Source: JADJOY01 sp046331705 [NCBI: bacterium]
GTDB taxonomy: Bacteria; JADJOY01
DNA length: 64,000 nt
Reading direction: 5' to 3'
Assembly (NCBI GenBank): GCA_046331705.1
Contig: JAXLQJ010000014.1
Location: forward strand, 92,583 to 156,582
In this document: positions 19,001 to 26,088 of the stretch, piece by piece
Position numbering within the stretch: the stretch's first letter is position 1
Layout: the number at the start of each line of letters is the position of its first letter
Notes under the pieces: generated by a model
Told to the model about the DNA's origin: nothing
What the model saw: the letters and a program-made list of their open reading frames with translations, nothing else
Databases searched by the model: none
Made by a program: the position numbers and the translations under genes

Positions 19001-19129
19001 CGTCTTGGCGAGCGCGCGCTCGGGACGCGTCGCGAAGAGCGCGAGCAGCGCCGTCGCGAGCAGCGCGCCCACGCGAGCGCGAGAAGCGAATCGGTGATGA
19101 GCCAGACGGCGTGACGTCACGAGCGACAT
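13016..19129 (-). CDS. Giant exported CSLREA / choice-of-anchor-D / FG-GAP protein B
   Basis: About 2037 residues from ATG 19129, chosen because GGAGG lies eight bases upstream; the open frame extends a further 37 codons without one. A signal peptide ends near RALA. The architecture matches the downstream paralogue: CSLREA segment (GDCTLREAIINA), beta-helix with NNKAALSGGAA-like turns to about residue 575, then eleven Ig-like choice-of-anchor-D units of about 109 residues (three more than the paralogue), then an FG-GAP tail (DFDADGNADMMWQN, DYNGDGKADLLFQ). The two tails are closely similar, including the endings STDWVVVAPR and SVDWVVAGPK. It has its own promoter-like sequence and its own terminator. 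Probably a surface or secreted adhesin-like protein; the ligand and anchoring mechanism are unknown. Confidence 0.88.
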   Translation of the reverse strand: MSLVTSRRLAHHRFASRARVGALLATALLALFATRPERALAKTFTVDVSTDAKNPDGNDGDCTLREAIINASQNANNTPTTYADCPAGDPDPTVDVINFSVNNVTLAQDADEIFVASNLSSGPIEINGNVTIDGGGQARSKRIFRTIGDSDHTVKIVGLTFQNAWDGGGGAILNTGTSLIFQGVLFQDNKAISSGGGAINSAGGDAFFMDGVTFDQNEAQATDGGALYLSGSSTQVTLKNVTFSNNKAALSGGAAYFTGGGTTGYFWLLDNVQFNDNESLNGTGQGGNPSLGGGGALYNAVDYDETTIFKNCKFDGNKATQGKGGAIYNSIAAQNIEIQDSVFTLNFATNNDPVNITDQGFGGAVWNQGGLVLNRVTLDGNTAVLHGGGLGNKSSSGNNSTVANSTITGNIVSTSSSEGGGIWNDSSSTLVTRNTTVADNIALLGSGANLYNKGELVALNSIFANTLGSSNCAGPSKLTNSDGDGNVQWPGTSCDALPNPIASGDPKLGASIPAGGPAGSKVFPIGAGSAATSYGNATVCSDPPVSNLDQTNASRPQPGGTNCDSGAYESNRAAGYDSNPAPGQTIQIQTDTSTTGHGKVTVSETGTDDLHVTDVQITGDSEITLTSSQSFDIADGGQDVDITFDCASNQANTYNATLQVTHNGGQSPSSYTIQCDVQDNSQPGYGSTPSAGTTIILATTFGVDATQNVVISETGDATLSGTVSLIAAPVITSIELTSGDGPFAIPDGGASVTVGIKCSGTSDTQDAALLSVTHNANGSPALYPITCIIEGPNTPIYESLPLPGSTIDIVTAPNNAATTDIYVENLGNDDLDVSNIQLSGDSNLTLVSPSSFTLASKRPPKLVTVQCLSGSSGDYSTTVTATHNAPGSPATYTVNCHVTGNAIPGYGSSPASGSTIQFGTTLGSTGTASLTVSETGSAALNVSNVALSGDSEISFHSGSGSPFQIADGGLPVQQTLDCSSAFIGTYHATLTLTHDGSGSPAQYNVVCNVTATPSPVYSSSPGAGGGLALSTSTGNAKTGTIQVSNPGSSDLHVTNVSLSGDPEITLTSSSSFTQTANAAPTNVDVQCSSAIAGPYSSTLTITHDAPGSPATYTIDCNVTQGPTPGYGSNPVPGSSLPITASTGTPATTDVIVSETGNAPLDVTNVAVTGDPELSLTTASSFQIADGGLDQTVTVQCSSNQAGQYTGTLTVTHNAAGSPATYPITCDVSAPAPGYGSNPTPGSTLTLGTTAGTPTTTNVVVSETGDAPLDVSSVAVTGDAPLTLTTASSFQIADGGLDQTITVQCSSAQVGQYTGTLTVTHNASGSPATYPIQCNVSAVPTPGYGSSPAPGTTLPLATTANTPTSTSVTVSETGSATLNVTNVAVTGDPEITLTTASSFQISDGGNSQDITVQCSASQIGQYTATLTVTHNAAGSPASYPITCDVSAAPAPGYGSNPNPGATLTLSTSAGVATATNVVVSETGTATLSVSNVAVTGDAPLTLTSSSSFQIVDGGPSQNITVQCSSAQAGQFTGTLTVTHNATGSPATYPIQCDVAAQPTPGYGSSPGAGTTLTIGTTPNVAGSATVTVSETGSATLSVSSVAVSGSAALSRTSAASFQIVNGGPSQSVTVQCLSSQTGQFNGTLTVTHNANGSPATYPIQCNVTAVPTPGYASSPNPGSTIPLITSPLVTAGGQVTVSEAGSANLTVSNVAMSGDPEIILTSAASFTIPDGTAPQDITFQCTSAVEGSFSATLTVTHNAAGSPASYTISCNVSSVQQAVGGDFDADGNADMMWQNVATGDVLVWFMNGSQRLSQHSLNPGQVPVGWKVAGSADFNQDGRADLLLRNGTTGALRIWYMKGYLKTGEANVTPASVADAGLEVVGVGDFNGDGKPDVLRQQPGQMPLNVVFLNGAVATKQAYLNPEKAKATKTQSVGCPDLNGDGKPDILFTLEGQLSVWFMDGIKRIGTANLVPANPTTTKYRVVGTADYNGDGKADLLFQSKKDGKLELWFMNGINRISSVVPSPSKEVSTDWVVVAPR
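13815..17408 (-). repeat. Eleven tandem repeats of about 327 bp (Ig-like units)
   Basis: Coding tandem repeat inside giant protein B. The units near the C-terminal end (DNA roughly 13.8-15.7 kb) are the most alike, and they also resemble the repeats of the neighbouring paralogue. The units nearest the beta-helix (15.8-17.4 kb) have diverged most. This gradient suggests recent expansion at one end. Confidence 0.85.
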
Positions 19130-19193
19130 GCGCAACCTCCAGGATGTGCCCCCAGGGGCGAAACGATCGAGAACCGTACGGGTGGGAGCGCGA

Positions 19194-19222
19194 CTCATAC
19201 GCTCTTCGCCGCGACGGCGCAA
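19194..19222 (-). promoter_or_regulatory. Candidate promoter of giant gene B
   Basis: On the minus strand, TTGCGC (19217-19222) and TATGAG (19194-19199) are separated by exactly 17 bases. They are followed by a leader of about 58 bases to ATG 19129. The surrounding leader is unusually A/T rich for this genome. Confidence 0.5.
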
Positions 19223-19245
19223 GCAAAGAAAGATGCGCAATTGTC

Positions 19246-19265
19246 GACGTTTGCAAGCGAACGTC
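19246..19265. promoter_or_regulatory. Dyad upstream of giant gene B promoter
   Basis: GACGTT (19246-19251) and AACGTC (19260-19265) form a 20-bp interrupted palindrome with an 8-base centre, about 24 bp upstream of the candidate -35. The placement suits an activator or repressor site. No regulator can be named. Confidence 0.4.
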
Positions 19266-19318
19266 TACGCGTGTCGAGCGCCCCGCGGCCGCTCGCGAAC
19301 GGGCGCGGCACGACCCCT

Positions 19319-19981
19319 TCAGGACGCTCCGAGGTGACGCCGCCGCCACAGGCGCTCGAGCGCCTCGAGCCCCGGCAGTCGCGAGAACCGCACACCGTGG
19401 CTCACCGAGACCAGCTCACCGAGGATCATCAACGTGAGCCCCCAGATGCGCCGCCCGCCGAACACGTACGAGGGCAGCACCCAATCGGTGCCTGCGAACC
19501 GCCATTCGAGTGGCACGCGATTGCGCTCGTCGGCGAAGTAGTCGAGCGGAACCCAGACCACTTCGCGGATCTCGTGGCTCAGCTTCCAGCGCGGTCGACG
19601 TCGCGTGAGCTGGTAGACGAACGGACGCACCAGCATGGGAACGGGTTTCTCGTGGGCGCGTGTCACCAGGTCGCCCAACCCGGAGGGCAAGCGCTCGCCG
19701 CCTGCGTCGATCGCGAGCCCGGTCTCCTCGACGAGCTCGCGCTCGGCGGTGATTCGCAGGTCCCGGTCGTCCCCGTGCCTGCGCCCTCCGGGGAACGACA
19801 TGTGCCCGGACCACGGATCTCCTTCGCGCTCCGCACGGCGAGCCAGCAAGACCTCGATGCCGCGCCGCGGCGAGTCGCGCAGCACGACGGCCACGGCGGA
19901 CTGCACCACCACACGGCCGAAACGGATACGCCGCGGCCGACGCGCCGCGAGGCGCTCGGCGAGCTCATCGACGGTGATCAT
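19319..19981 (-). CDS. CoA-type Nudix hydrolase
   Basis: A 220-residue Nudix protein of the coenzyme A pyrophosphatase (NudL/YeaB-like) group, predicted to cleave CoA or acyl-CoA to phosphopantetheine and 3',5'-ADP. The CoA signature LLARRAEREGDPWSGHMSFPGG precedes a Nudix box GGRRHGDDRDLRITAERELVEETGL in two overlapping parts at about residues 60-90; the RE-x2-EE core is complete. ATG 19981 opens MITVDELAERL, a normal family start; the open frame extends 68 codons further upstream without family features. It stands alone between giant gene B and the divergent TonB receptor. Substrate assignment rests on the signature only. Confidence 0.87.
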   Translation of the reverse strand: MITVDELAERLAARRPRRIRFGRVVVQSAVAVVLRDSPRRGIEVLLARRAEREGDPWSGHMSFPGGRRHGDDRDLRITAERELVEETGLAIDAGGERLPSGLGDLVTRAHEKPVPMLVRPFVYQLTRRRPRWKLSHEIREVVWVPLDYFADERNRVPLEWRFAGTDWVLPSYVFGGRRIWGLTLMILGELVSVSHGVRFSRLPGLEALERLWRRRHLGAS

Positions 19982-20337
19982 GGGCGACGAGATCAAGGCG
20001 TAGCACCCTGTCGTGGGCCACGCCAGACCGGACCGCGTGGCGCCCGAGGGCGAAGCGGCTCCGAAAGCACGCGTAGTCGCACGGCGAATTTCGCGACGCA
20101 GGCAAGCCGCGAAGGCGTTCCCCTGGCACCACACGTCGCTCGATGGGCTGGAAACGAGGCTCCGGGCGGTGCCCCGGAGGACCACGGCGGAGTGGTCGGG
20201 ATCGCGCTCGGTGAGACTCTGTCTTGACTACAAAAATTTGACGGCGGCGTGACGAATGGCTTGTTTTCGCCGTTGAATTTTAGGAAGATCGGCCTCCGGG
20301 CATCCGGTCGAATTCCATCCAACGGAGGGGGGTCTAC
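19982..20337. promoter_or_regulatory. Divergent intergenic region, A/T-rich toward the receptor gene
   Basis: This gap of 356 bases separates the Nudix gene from the TonB-dependent receptor. The right third (about 20222-20285) is markedly richer in A and T than its surroundings. It holds two TTGAC elements (20224 and 20238), but I cannot pair either with a convincing -10. No gene is seen. It is probably the receptor's control region; no Fur-box-like inverted repeat is evident. Confidence 0.4.
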
Positions 20338-23163
20338 ATGAGGAGCCGAGCAGGTCTTACGTGGTGGGCCGCATCCCTCGCCTTCTTGGCGGGGCTAGCG
20401 GTTCTCTTCTTGGCGGCGCCACCCGCCGCGCGCGCCCAGACCGCGCCAGCCGGCGCGAAGCCATCGGCGGCAGCCGCGGCCGCGGAAGAGTCGGAAGAGG
20501 TGACGGTCACGGGTACGCGCATCGGCCGTGACAACCTCGAGGAATACGCGCCGATCGCGGTGGTCAACTCGAGCCAGATCGAGGCATCGGGCGTCTCGTC
20601 GGTGCACGAGCTTCTGACCCAGCTGCCCGCCGTCACGCTCCAGGGCATCAGCCGCAACGACAACAATGGCGGCCAGGGTCTCGCGTTCGTGGACCTGCGC
20701 AACCTGGGCGTCGATCGCACCCTGGTGCTGGTCAACGGCAAGCGCTTCGTGACCAGCAACAGCGACGTGTCGGAAGCCGTGGACCTGAACAACATCCCGG
20801 TCGCGATGATCGATCGCATCGAGGTGTCGCTCGACTCGGGTTCGGCGGTGTACGGCTCGGACGCCGTCGGTGGCGTCATCAACATCATCCTCAAGGACAA
20901 CTTCGACGGCTTCCAGTTCGACGCGATGGGCGGCGTCACCGACAAGGGTGATGGCGACACGATCCAGCTCTCCGGCATCTGGGGCGCGAACACGGACCGC
21001 GGCAACATCACGATCGCCACGTCGTGGGTCCAAAACGGCGAGGTGAAGCAGAAGGACCGCAACTGGTCCCGCTACCCGGTCGTGGCGTCGTTCTTCAACG
21101 AAGACGGCTCGATCACCAAGGTCTTCGGCTCGGGCTTCGCGCCCGAGGGCGTCGCCGACCCGGGCTACGTCTTCCGGCCGGACCCCGCGACTGGCGCGAG
21201 CTTCCAGCCGTTCGACACCCTCGAGACCACCGCTCAGGGCGGCTCGCGGTTCAACTACGGTGACTACCAGTGGCTGACGGGCCAGTCGACCCGGTACTCG
21301 ATCGACGGCATGGGTCACCTCGATCTGAACGACCACGTGACCGCCTACATGGACGGCATGTTCACCTACCGCCAGAGCGCTCAGTCCTTGGCGCCCGAGC
21401 CCATCGGCGGCGGCACCAACACCCATCCCAACGGCTGGGTCATCCCGGTGACCAACCCGCTGATCCCGAAGGACGCGCTGGACGCGATCCTGGCCGAGGA
21501 TCCCGAGGCGGAGTCGATCTTCTTCTCGAAGCGCATGGCGGACTTCGGTGGTCGTACCTATCGGAACGACACGGACACGTTCCGCATCGTCACCGGGCTC
21601 AAGGGCGACATCGCCCAGGGCTGGAACTACGACACGTTCCTCAACTACGGCCGCAACACCCACACCCAGCGCTCGGAAAACCTCACCAATCTGACCCGGC
21701 TCCTGGAAGCCAGCGATCCCGTGCTGTGCGCCCAGAACGCGGACAAGGGCTGCGTGCTGGCCGACGTGTTCGGTGCCAACAAGATGTCGCAGCAGGCGAT
21801 CGACTACATCCGTTACACGGGCGTCCAGACCAAGCAGCACGAGCAGTTCGACCTGGGCGCTTCGGTCACGGGCCCAGTGGCGAAGCTGCCCGCCGGCGAT
21901 CTCAAGATCGCCTTCGGCGGTGAGTGGCGCGACGAGGAAGGGTTCAACCAGCCGGACCCCGTCCAGATCCTCGGCGATTCGGCGAACGATGCGCAGCAGC
22001 CGACCCGCGGCGGATACACCCTCGGTGAGGTGTTCGCGGAAAGCAGCATCCCCGTGTTGAAGGACCAGGGCTTGAAGGAGCTGACCCTGGACGTCGCCGG
22101 CCGCTACACCAACTACGACACCTTCGGTGACGACTTCGTCTACCGCGGCGGCGTGAGCCTGGCGCCCACCAGCGACGTGCGATTCCGCGGCATCTACGGC
22201 ACCGCGTTCCGCGCGCCGAGCATCAACGACCTTTACGGCGGCGCGGTCCGTTCGTTCCAGACGGCTCAGGACCCCTGCAACGACTGGGACACCGACCCCA
22301 ACATCGATCCCGTCGTCCGCGCCAACTGCGAGGCCGCGGGCGTGCCGGCCGGCTACAGCCAGATCGCGACCGGAAACGACCAGGTTCCGACCGACATCGG
22401 CGGCAACCCGAACCTGGACGCAGAGAAGTCCGACACGTACAGCGTCGGCGCGGTGATCACGCCGAGCTTCATCGAGAACTTCTCGTTCACGGCCGACTAC
22501 TACTACATCGAAGTGAAGGACTCGATCACGAACCCCGACGAGCAGACCATCCTGGACAACTGCTACTCGACGCCGGGCCTGTCGAGCCCCGACTGCGCGC
22601 GCGTCCGCCGCGACCCGACCGGCCGCATCATCCAGGTCGCCGCCATCGAGGACAACATCGGCAAGGAGCGCACCGACGGCATCGACTTCACCACCAACTA
22701 CAGCTTCGACTTGGACAAGGTCGGCGCGGCCGACGTCGGCACGATCGACCTCGGCTTCAGCGGCAACTACCTCCTCCACTACACCCAGTTCGATGGCGAA
22801 GGCGTGAAGGACGAGCTGCGCGGCACGGAAGCCGGCCTCACGGGCAACTACGCGGTGTGGAAGTGGTACCAGACCACCGGCTTCCGGCGCGGTGGCTTCT
22901 CGTTCACGAACACGGTCCGCTTCATCGGCGACGCGAAGTCCCAGGAAGTGGGCCCCGAGGACCCGTATCGCCGCGTGCACGCGGTGTCCTACTGGGACGT
23001 CGAGGGCAGCTACTCGTGGGACAACTACACGGTGTCCCTCGGCATCAACAACCTCCTCGACAAGGATCCTCCCTTCCTCCAGGAAGGCGGCCAGAACGCC
23101 AACGCGGAGGGCTACGACTTCCTCGGCCGGTTCCTCTTCGGACGCGTCAGCTACAAGATGTGA
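20338..23163 (+). CDS. TonB-dependent outer-membrane receptor
   Basis: A 941-residue outer-membrane gated beta-barrel. A signal peptide of 33 residues ends ARA before QTAPAG. A TonB-box-like EEVTVTG lies at 53-59. The plug domain spans about 70-195, with LRNLGVDRTLVLVNGKRF and IEVSLDSGSAVYGSDAVGG. The barrel fills the rest, with alternating aromatic strands, and ends FGRVSYKM. The long plug signature is that of the large receptor group common in Caulobacter, Xanthomonas and related bacteria, which often import carbohydrates or other scarce nutrients; the substrate here is unknown. ATG 20338 follows GGAGGGG. A strong terminator follows the stop. The matching TonB-ExbB-ExbD energiser is encoded 2 kb downstream, so the system is probably functionally linked. 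Confidence 0.95.
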   Translation: MRSRAGLTWWAASLAFLAGLAVLFLAAPPAARAQTAPAGAKPSAAAAAAEESEEVTVTGTRIGRDNLEEYAPIAVVNSSQIEASGVSSVHELLTQLPAVTLQGISRNDNNGGQGLAFVDLRNLGVDRTLVLVNGKRFVTSNSDVSEAVDLNNIPVAMIDRIEVSLDSGSAVYGSDAVGGVINIILKDNFDGFQFDAMGGVTDKGDGDTIQLSGIWGANTDRGNITIATSWVQNGEVKQKDRNWSRYPVVASFFNEDGSITKVFGSGFAPEGVADPGYVFRPDPATGASFQPFDTLETTAQGGSRFNYGDYQWLTGQSTRYSIDGMGHLDLNDHVTAYMDGMFTYRQSAQSLAPEPIGGGTNTHPNGWVIPVTNPLIPKDALDAILAEDPEAESIFFSKRMADFGGRTYRNDTDTFRIVTGLKGDIAQGWNYDTFLNYGRNTHTQRSENLTNLTRLLEASDPVLCAQNADKGCVLADVFGANKMSQQAIDYIRYTGVQTKQHEQFDLGASVTGPVAKLPAGDLKIAFGGEWRDEEGFNQPDPVQILGDSANDAQQPTRGGYTLGEVFAESSIPVLKDQGLKELTLDVAGRYTNYDTFGDDFVYRGGVSLAPTSDVRFRGIYGTAFRAPSINDLYGGAVRSFQTAQDPCNDWDTDPNIDPVVRANCEAAGVPAGYSQIATGNDQVPTDIGGNPNLDAEKSDTYSVGAVITPSFIENFSFTADYYYIEVKDSITNPDEQTILDNCYSTPGLSSPDCARVRRDPTGRIIQVAAIEDNIGKERTDGIDFTTNYSFDLDKVGAADVGTIDLGFSGNYLLHYTQFDGEGVKDELRGTEAGLTGNYAVWKWYQTTGFRRGGFSFTNTVRFIGDAKSQEVGPEDPYRRVHAVSYWDVEGSYSWDNYTVSLGINNLLDKDPPFLQEGGQNANAEGYDFLGRFLFGRVSYKM

Positions 23164-23190
23164 CGTGACGCGATTCGCGTAGCGATCCGC

Positions 23191-23228
23191 GAGCGGCGGG
23201 TGGGCAACCACCCGCCGCTCTTCTTTTC
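23191..23228 (+). terminator. Rho-independent terminator after the TonB receptor
   Basis: GAGCGGCGGGTGG (23191-23203) pairs perfectly over 13 bp with CCACCCGCCGCTC (23208-23220) around GCAA. TTCTTTTC follows. This is a textbook intrinsic terminator 27 bases after the receptor stop codon. Confidence 0.93.
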
Positions 23229-23248
23229 GGTTCACGGCGTCGCATACG

Positions 23249-24352
23249 ATGCCGGCGATGAGCCGTCGACGACCACCCTGCTCCATCGTGCGCGCGTGGC
23301 TGCTGCTGGCCCTGGTTGGGCTCGGGTGCTCCGCGTGGCGAGCGACGCTGCCCCCCGATCTGCTGCGGCGCGAGCTCGCCGAACGCGTCCAGCCGCTGCC
23401 GGCGGAAGGGATCGTGATCCCGCACGAGGTGGATGCCGTCGACATCGACCGGGCGCGCGAGATCCTCGGCGGACACGCCACCACCTCCGAACGCACCCAG
23501 GTCCTCTTCGATGCGATCTTCGCCGAGTGGGCCTTCGGCGTGCGCTACGTGCCGATCGTGACGTTGCCCGCGCGCGAGGCGCTCGCGCGCCGCGAGGGCA
23601 ACTGCCTCACGATCGCGGCGGTGTTCGTCGGCCTCGCCCGCGGCGTCGGGCTCGACGCGTACTACATCGACGCGTCCAAGCGCCTGGCGGAGGTGGACAC
23701 GGAGGAGGAGGTGATCGTGAACATGGGACACATCACCGCCGCCGTGGACACCGACCGCGGGACGCTGGCCATGGACTTCGGCTGGGACCTACCGCGCGGC
23801 AACCACTATCGCAGGCTCGACGACGACGAGGCGGTCGCGCATTTCTACAACAACCGCGGCTACGAGCGGCTGGACGATGCGATGCGCGGCGACACCCCGC
23901 TCGATTGGAGCGCGGCGGCGCGCGACTTCACCACTGCGGTGCAGGTGCGCCCGGACTTCGCACGCGGCTGGAACAATCTCGGGATCGCGCATGCGCGCCA
24001 AGGCGAGCTGGCGGTGGCGCGACACGATTACGATCGCGCCATCGAGCTCGATCGACGATTCGTGGCGCCGCGCATGAACATCGGAGTGCTGGCATTGCGC
24101 AGCGGCCGCTTCGACGAGGCGCTCACGGCCTTCGACGCGGCGGCGCAGATCGAGCCGAAGAACGCGAGCGCCCAGTTCCACCGGGGCGTGGCGTTGCTGC
24201 GCATGGATCGGCGCGCGGAGGCGATCGGCGCGCTCACCCGGGCAGTTGCGCTCGAGCCTGGATTCACGCGCGCGCAGCATCTCTTGGAGCGCGCGCAGAG
24301 CGAGGTAGGAACCGACGGCGCGGCACCGTCGGATGGCGCCCGAGCGCGGTGA
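23249..24352 (+). CDS. Transglutaminase-like lipoprotein with TPR repeats
   Basis: 367 residues. A lipoprotein signal ends with lipobox LGC (Cys27). The first half is a transglutaminase-like/cysteine-protease fold: candidate Cys119 in REGNCLTIAAVFVG, His161 in MGHITAAV and Asp176 in MDFGW form a plausible triad. Residues about 215-345 are three to four tetratricopeptide repeats (WNNLGIAHARQGELAVARHDY is one). Proteins of this build occur in many Gram-negatives, usually without known substrate; anchoring to the outer-membrane inner face is likely. ATG 23249 is listed, but ATG 23258 (MSRRRPP) is an equally good start, because a TACGAT at 23245-23250 looks like a -10 that would place transcription start almost on it. 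Its neighbours are TonB-system genes; a direct link is not shown. Confidence 0.85.
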   Translation: MPAMSRRRPPCSIVRAWLLLALVGLGCSAWRATLPPDLLRRELAERVQPLPAEGIVIPHEVDAVDIDRAREILGGHATTSERTQVLFDAIFAEWAFGVRYVPIVTLPAREALARREGNCLTIAAVFVGLARGVGLDAYYIDASKRLAEVDTEEEVIVNMGHITAAVDTDRGTLAMDFGWDLPRGNHYRRLDDDEAVAHFYNNRGYERLDDAMRGDTPLDWSAAARDFTTAVQVRPDFARGWNNLGIAHARQGELAVARHDYDRAIELDRRFVAPRMNIGVLALRSGRFDEALTAFDAAAQIEPKNASAQFHRGVALLRMDRRAEAIGALTRAVALEPGFTRAQHLLERAQSEVGTDGAAPSDGARAR

Positions 24353-24365
24353 CCTCCGCGCGGCG

Positions 24366-25082
24366 TCAGCGGACTCGCACCAGCCGGGGCCGCGTTGCGC
24401 CGTCGCGATCGCCGAACAGCACGGTGACGACCTTCGGAAAGGCGTGGTCGGGGAAGAGCTTCTCGAGCCCCTTGCTCACGAAATAGGCGAGTGAGGGCCC
24501 GACCCGCCGCGTGGGATCGGAGTCGTCGAATGCCAGATCCGGCCCGTGGTAGCTGCGATCCGCCGTGGGGCTGACCACGAGATTGGAGACGACGTCGACC
24601 GACCTCGCCACCTCACCGGACCCGGGATCGATCTCCTCGAACCGTCCGGTGACGTACTCGCTCGCACCGCGCAAGGGCGCGACCGGGTGGTTCCGCACGC
24701 CGATGCGCTCGATCGTCACCCGGATCCGCTTGTCGTAGCCGGCGAGCCCGGCTTTCCCGAGGCCGTCGTGAATCAGCGCGCTCACGAGGTTCTCGACGCC
24801 GTACTGCTCGGCCTCGGGGACGAGGCGCTCGTTGGCCCATTCGACTCGGTTCAACACCGAATCGGCGAAGCGCGCGCGATCGCTCGAGCGATCGGAGTCG
24901 TCGTACGTCCGATGCCTGCGGAATTCCTCTTCATCTCGCCGTTCGACCTGGTCGATCCGCGACAAGGTGTCGCGCAGGAACGGGGACAGTGCGACCTCGA
25001 CCTGCGCGTCCGCGGACGCCCCTCGCGGTGTCCACAGCCCGATCACGAGCCCGATGCTCGCCCAGTGCTTCTTCCCGGTCAT
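24366..25082 (-). CDS. Predicted exported protein of unknown function
   Basis: 238 residues from ATG 25082, which has AGGAGG upstream; the frame stays open 20 codons further without a ribosome site. A short signal peptide probably ends near GASA. The mature part is rich in charged residues at first (RRDEEEFRRHRTYDD) and then has a compact domain with ALIHDGLGKAGLAGYDKRIRVTIERIGVRNHPV and SEYVTGRFEEIDPGSGEV. I do not recognise the family, though the shape resembles small periplasmic or outer-membrane DUF proteins that bind or scaffold. It converges on the TPR lipoprotein gene with only 13 bp between and diverges from tonB. Confidence 0.75.
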   Translation of the reverse strand: MTGKKHWASIGLVIGLWTPRGASADAQVEVALSPFLRDTLSRIDQVERRDEEEFRRHRTYDDSDRSSDRARFADSVLNRVEWANERLVPEAEQYGVENLVSALIHDGLGKAGLAGYDKRIRVTIERIGVRNHPVAPLRGASEYVTGRFEEIDPGSGEVARSVDVVSNLVVSPTADRSYHGPDLAFDDSDPTRRVGPSLAYFVSKGLEKLFPDHAFPKVVTVLFGDRDGATRPRLVRVR

Positions 25083-25209
25083 GACCGACGCCTCCTGAAA
25101 CGACCCTCCCGCGCACGCAAACGTAACGCGGACGCACGGCACGCGCTCAGCGTACGAGGAATGCGCTTCGGAACGCTGGTTGGTTCTAGCTCCCCACGCG
25201 ACGGTGCGC

Positions 25210-25215
25210 TAGCAT
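25210..25215 (+). promoter_or_regulatory. Candidate -10 of the tonB-exbBD operon
   Basis: GCGCTAGCAT contains TAGCAT at 25210-25215, 22 bases before ATG 25238. No good -35 is found at 16-18 bp. tonB has no ribosome site, so the transcript may start very close to the start codon. The GCTAnnnT form recurs before other genes in the window. Confidence 0.35.
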
Positions 25216-25237
25216 TGTTGGAAAATCCGAGCACACC

Positions 25238-26017
25238 ATGCCGCCAGCTTCGTCGACTTTCGGTCACTACGGCGCCACCGAGCCGATGCCACGTTCGTGG
25301 CTCGCTGCGCTGCTCCCCTCCTCCGCGTTGTGGGGTGCCCTGATCGGGTTGGCGGTGCTGGGCGCGGGCGCCAAGCAAGCGATCGAAAAGGCTCAAGAGA
25401 TCAAGTTCGTCGAGACGATCGTGAAGAAGGAGGAGCCGCCTCCTCCGCCGCCGCCCAAGCCCGAGCCACCCAAGCCGCCCCCGCCCAAGCCCAAGCCGCC
25501 CCCGGCCGCGGCCCCCGTCGTGCCCAAGGACATGAAGGTGCGCATCCTCGATGCGCCACCGCCGCCCAAGGAATTGGTGGCGCCGACGGAAATGCCCGAG
25601 GAGAAGCCGCCCGAGGAAGACCCCAACAAGGACAAGGGGATCGCGGTGTACGGCACTCCGGGCGAGGGTGACTCGGCCGGCCTCGAAGGCGGGATGGCCG
25701 GCGGTAAGGCGGGCGGCACCGTGGGGGTGATCGACCTCCCCGAAGGCGCCATCCCCCCCAAGCCGAAATCGTCCAACAAGCCTCCCGAGTACCCGCACGA
25801 GATGCGGAAGGAAGGCAAGCCCGGGTCCGTCACCCTGCGCGTCGTGGTGACGGCCGATGGAAACGTGACGAACGTCGACGTGGTCGACGGCGAGGAGCCA
25901 TTCATCTCCGCGGCCATCGAGGCCGTGAAGAAGTGGCGCTACGAGCCGGCCCGCGTGAACGGCGTGCCGATCGCGTGCTACCGAAACCTCAAGATCAAGT
26001 TCAAGCTCGACATATAG
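25238..26017 (+). CDS. tonB: Energy transducer TonB
   Basis: 259 residues linking inner-membrane proton-motive force to outer-membrane receptors. One membrane segment lies at about residues 22-44. A periplasmic Pro/Lys-rich linker follows at about 62-130 (PPPPPPKPEPPKPPPPKP). The C-terminal TonB domain, about residues 170-259, shows PPEYPHEMRKEGKPGSVTLR and AAIEAVKKWRYEPARVNG. It heads a tonB-exbB-exbD-exbD operon, which is common in myxobacteria and relatives. The start ATG 25238 lacks a clear ribosome site. It probably energises the receptor at 20.3 kb and others elsewhere. Confidence 0.95.
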   Translation: MPPASSTFGHYGATEPMPRSWLAALLPSSALWGALIGLAVLGAGAKQAIEKAQEIKFVETIVKKEEPPPPPPPKPEPPKPPPPKPKPPPAAAPVVPKDMKVRILDAPPPPKELVAPTEMPEEKPPEEDPNKDKGIAVYGTPGEGDSAGLEGGMAGGKAGGTVGVIDLPEGAIPPKPKSSNKPPEYPHEMRKEGKPGSVTLRVVVTADGNVTNVDVVDGEEPFISAAIEAVKKWRYEPARVNGVPIACYRNLKIKFKLDI

Positions 26018-26088
26018 CCGCCAGGCCCCACTCGCCACGCTCGCTGCCGGCAGGTGGGGTCTCGTCGTACCCGACGAAAGAGGATCCG

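Noticed and set aside
13013-19114. A 2033-codon open frame opposite giant gene B
   Set aside because: It mirrors the real gene almost exactly, is Arg/Ala/Val-biased and low in natural motifs. Very GC-rich codon use keeps antisense frames open; the minus frame has a signal peptide, known domains and a terminator.
20395-23496. A 1033-codon minus-strand frame opposite the TonB receptor
   Set aside because: This is another antisense shadow of GC-rich coding sequence; the receptor has signal peptide, TonB box, plug and barrel.
24344-24361. GCGCGG/CCGCGC hairpin at the TPR lipoprotein stop codon
   Set aside because: The stem is only 6 bp and includes the stop codon; it is common by chance in DNA of this composition.
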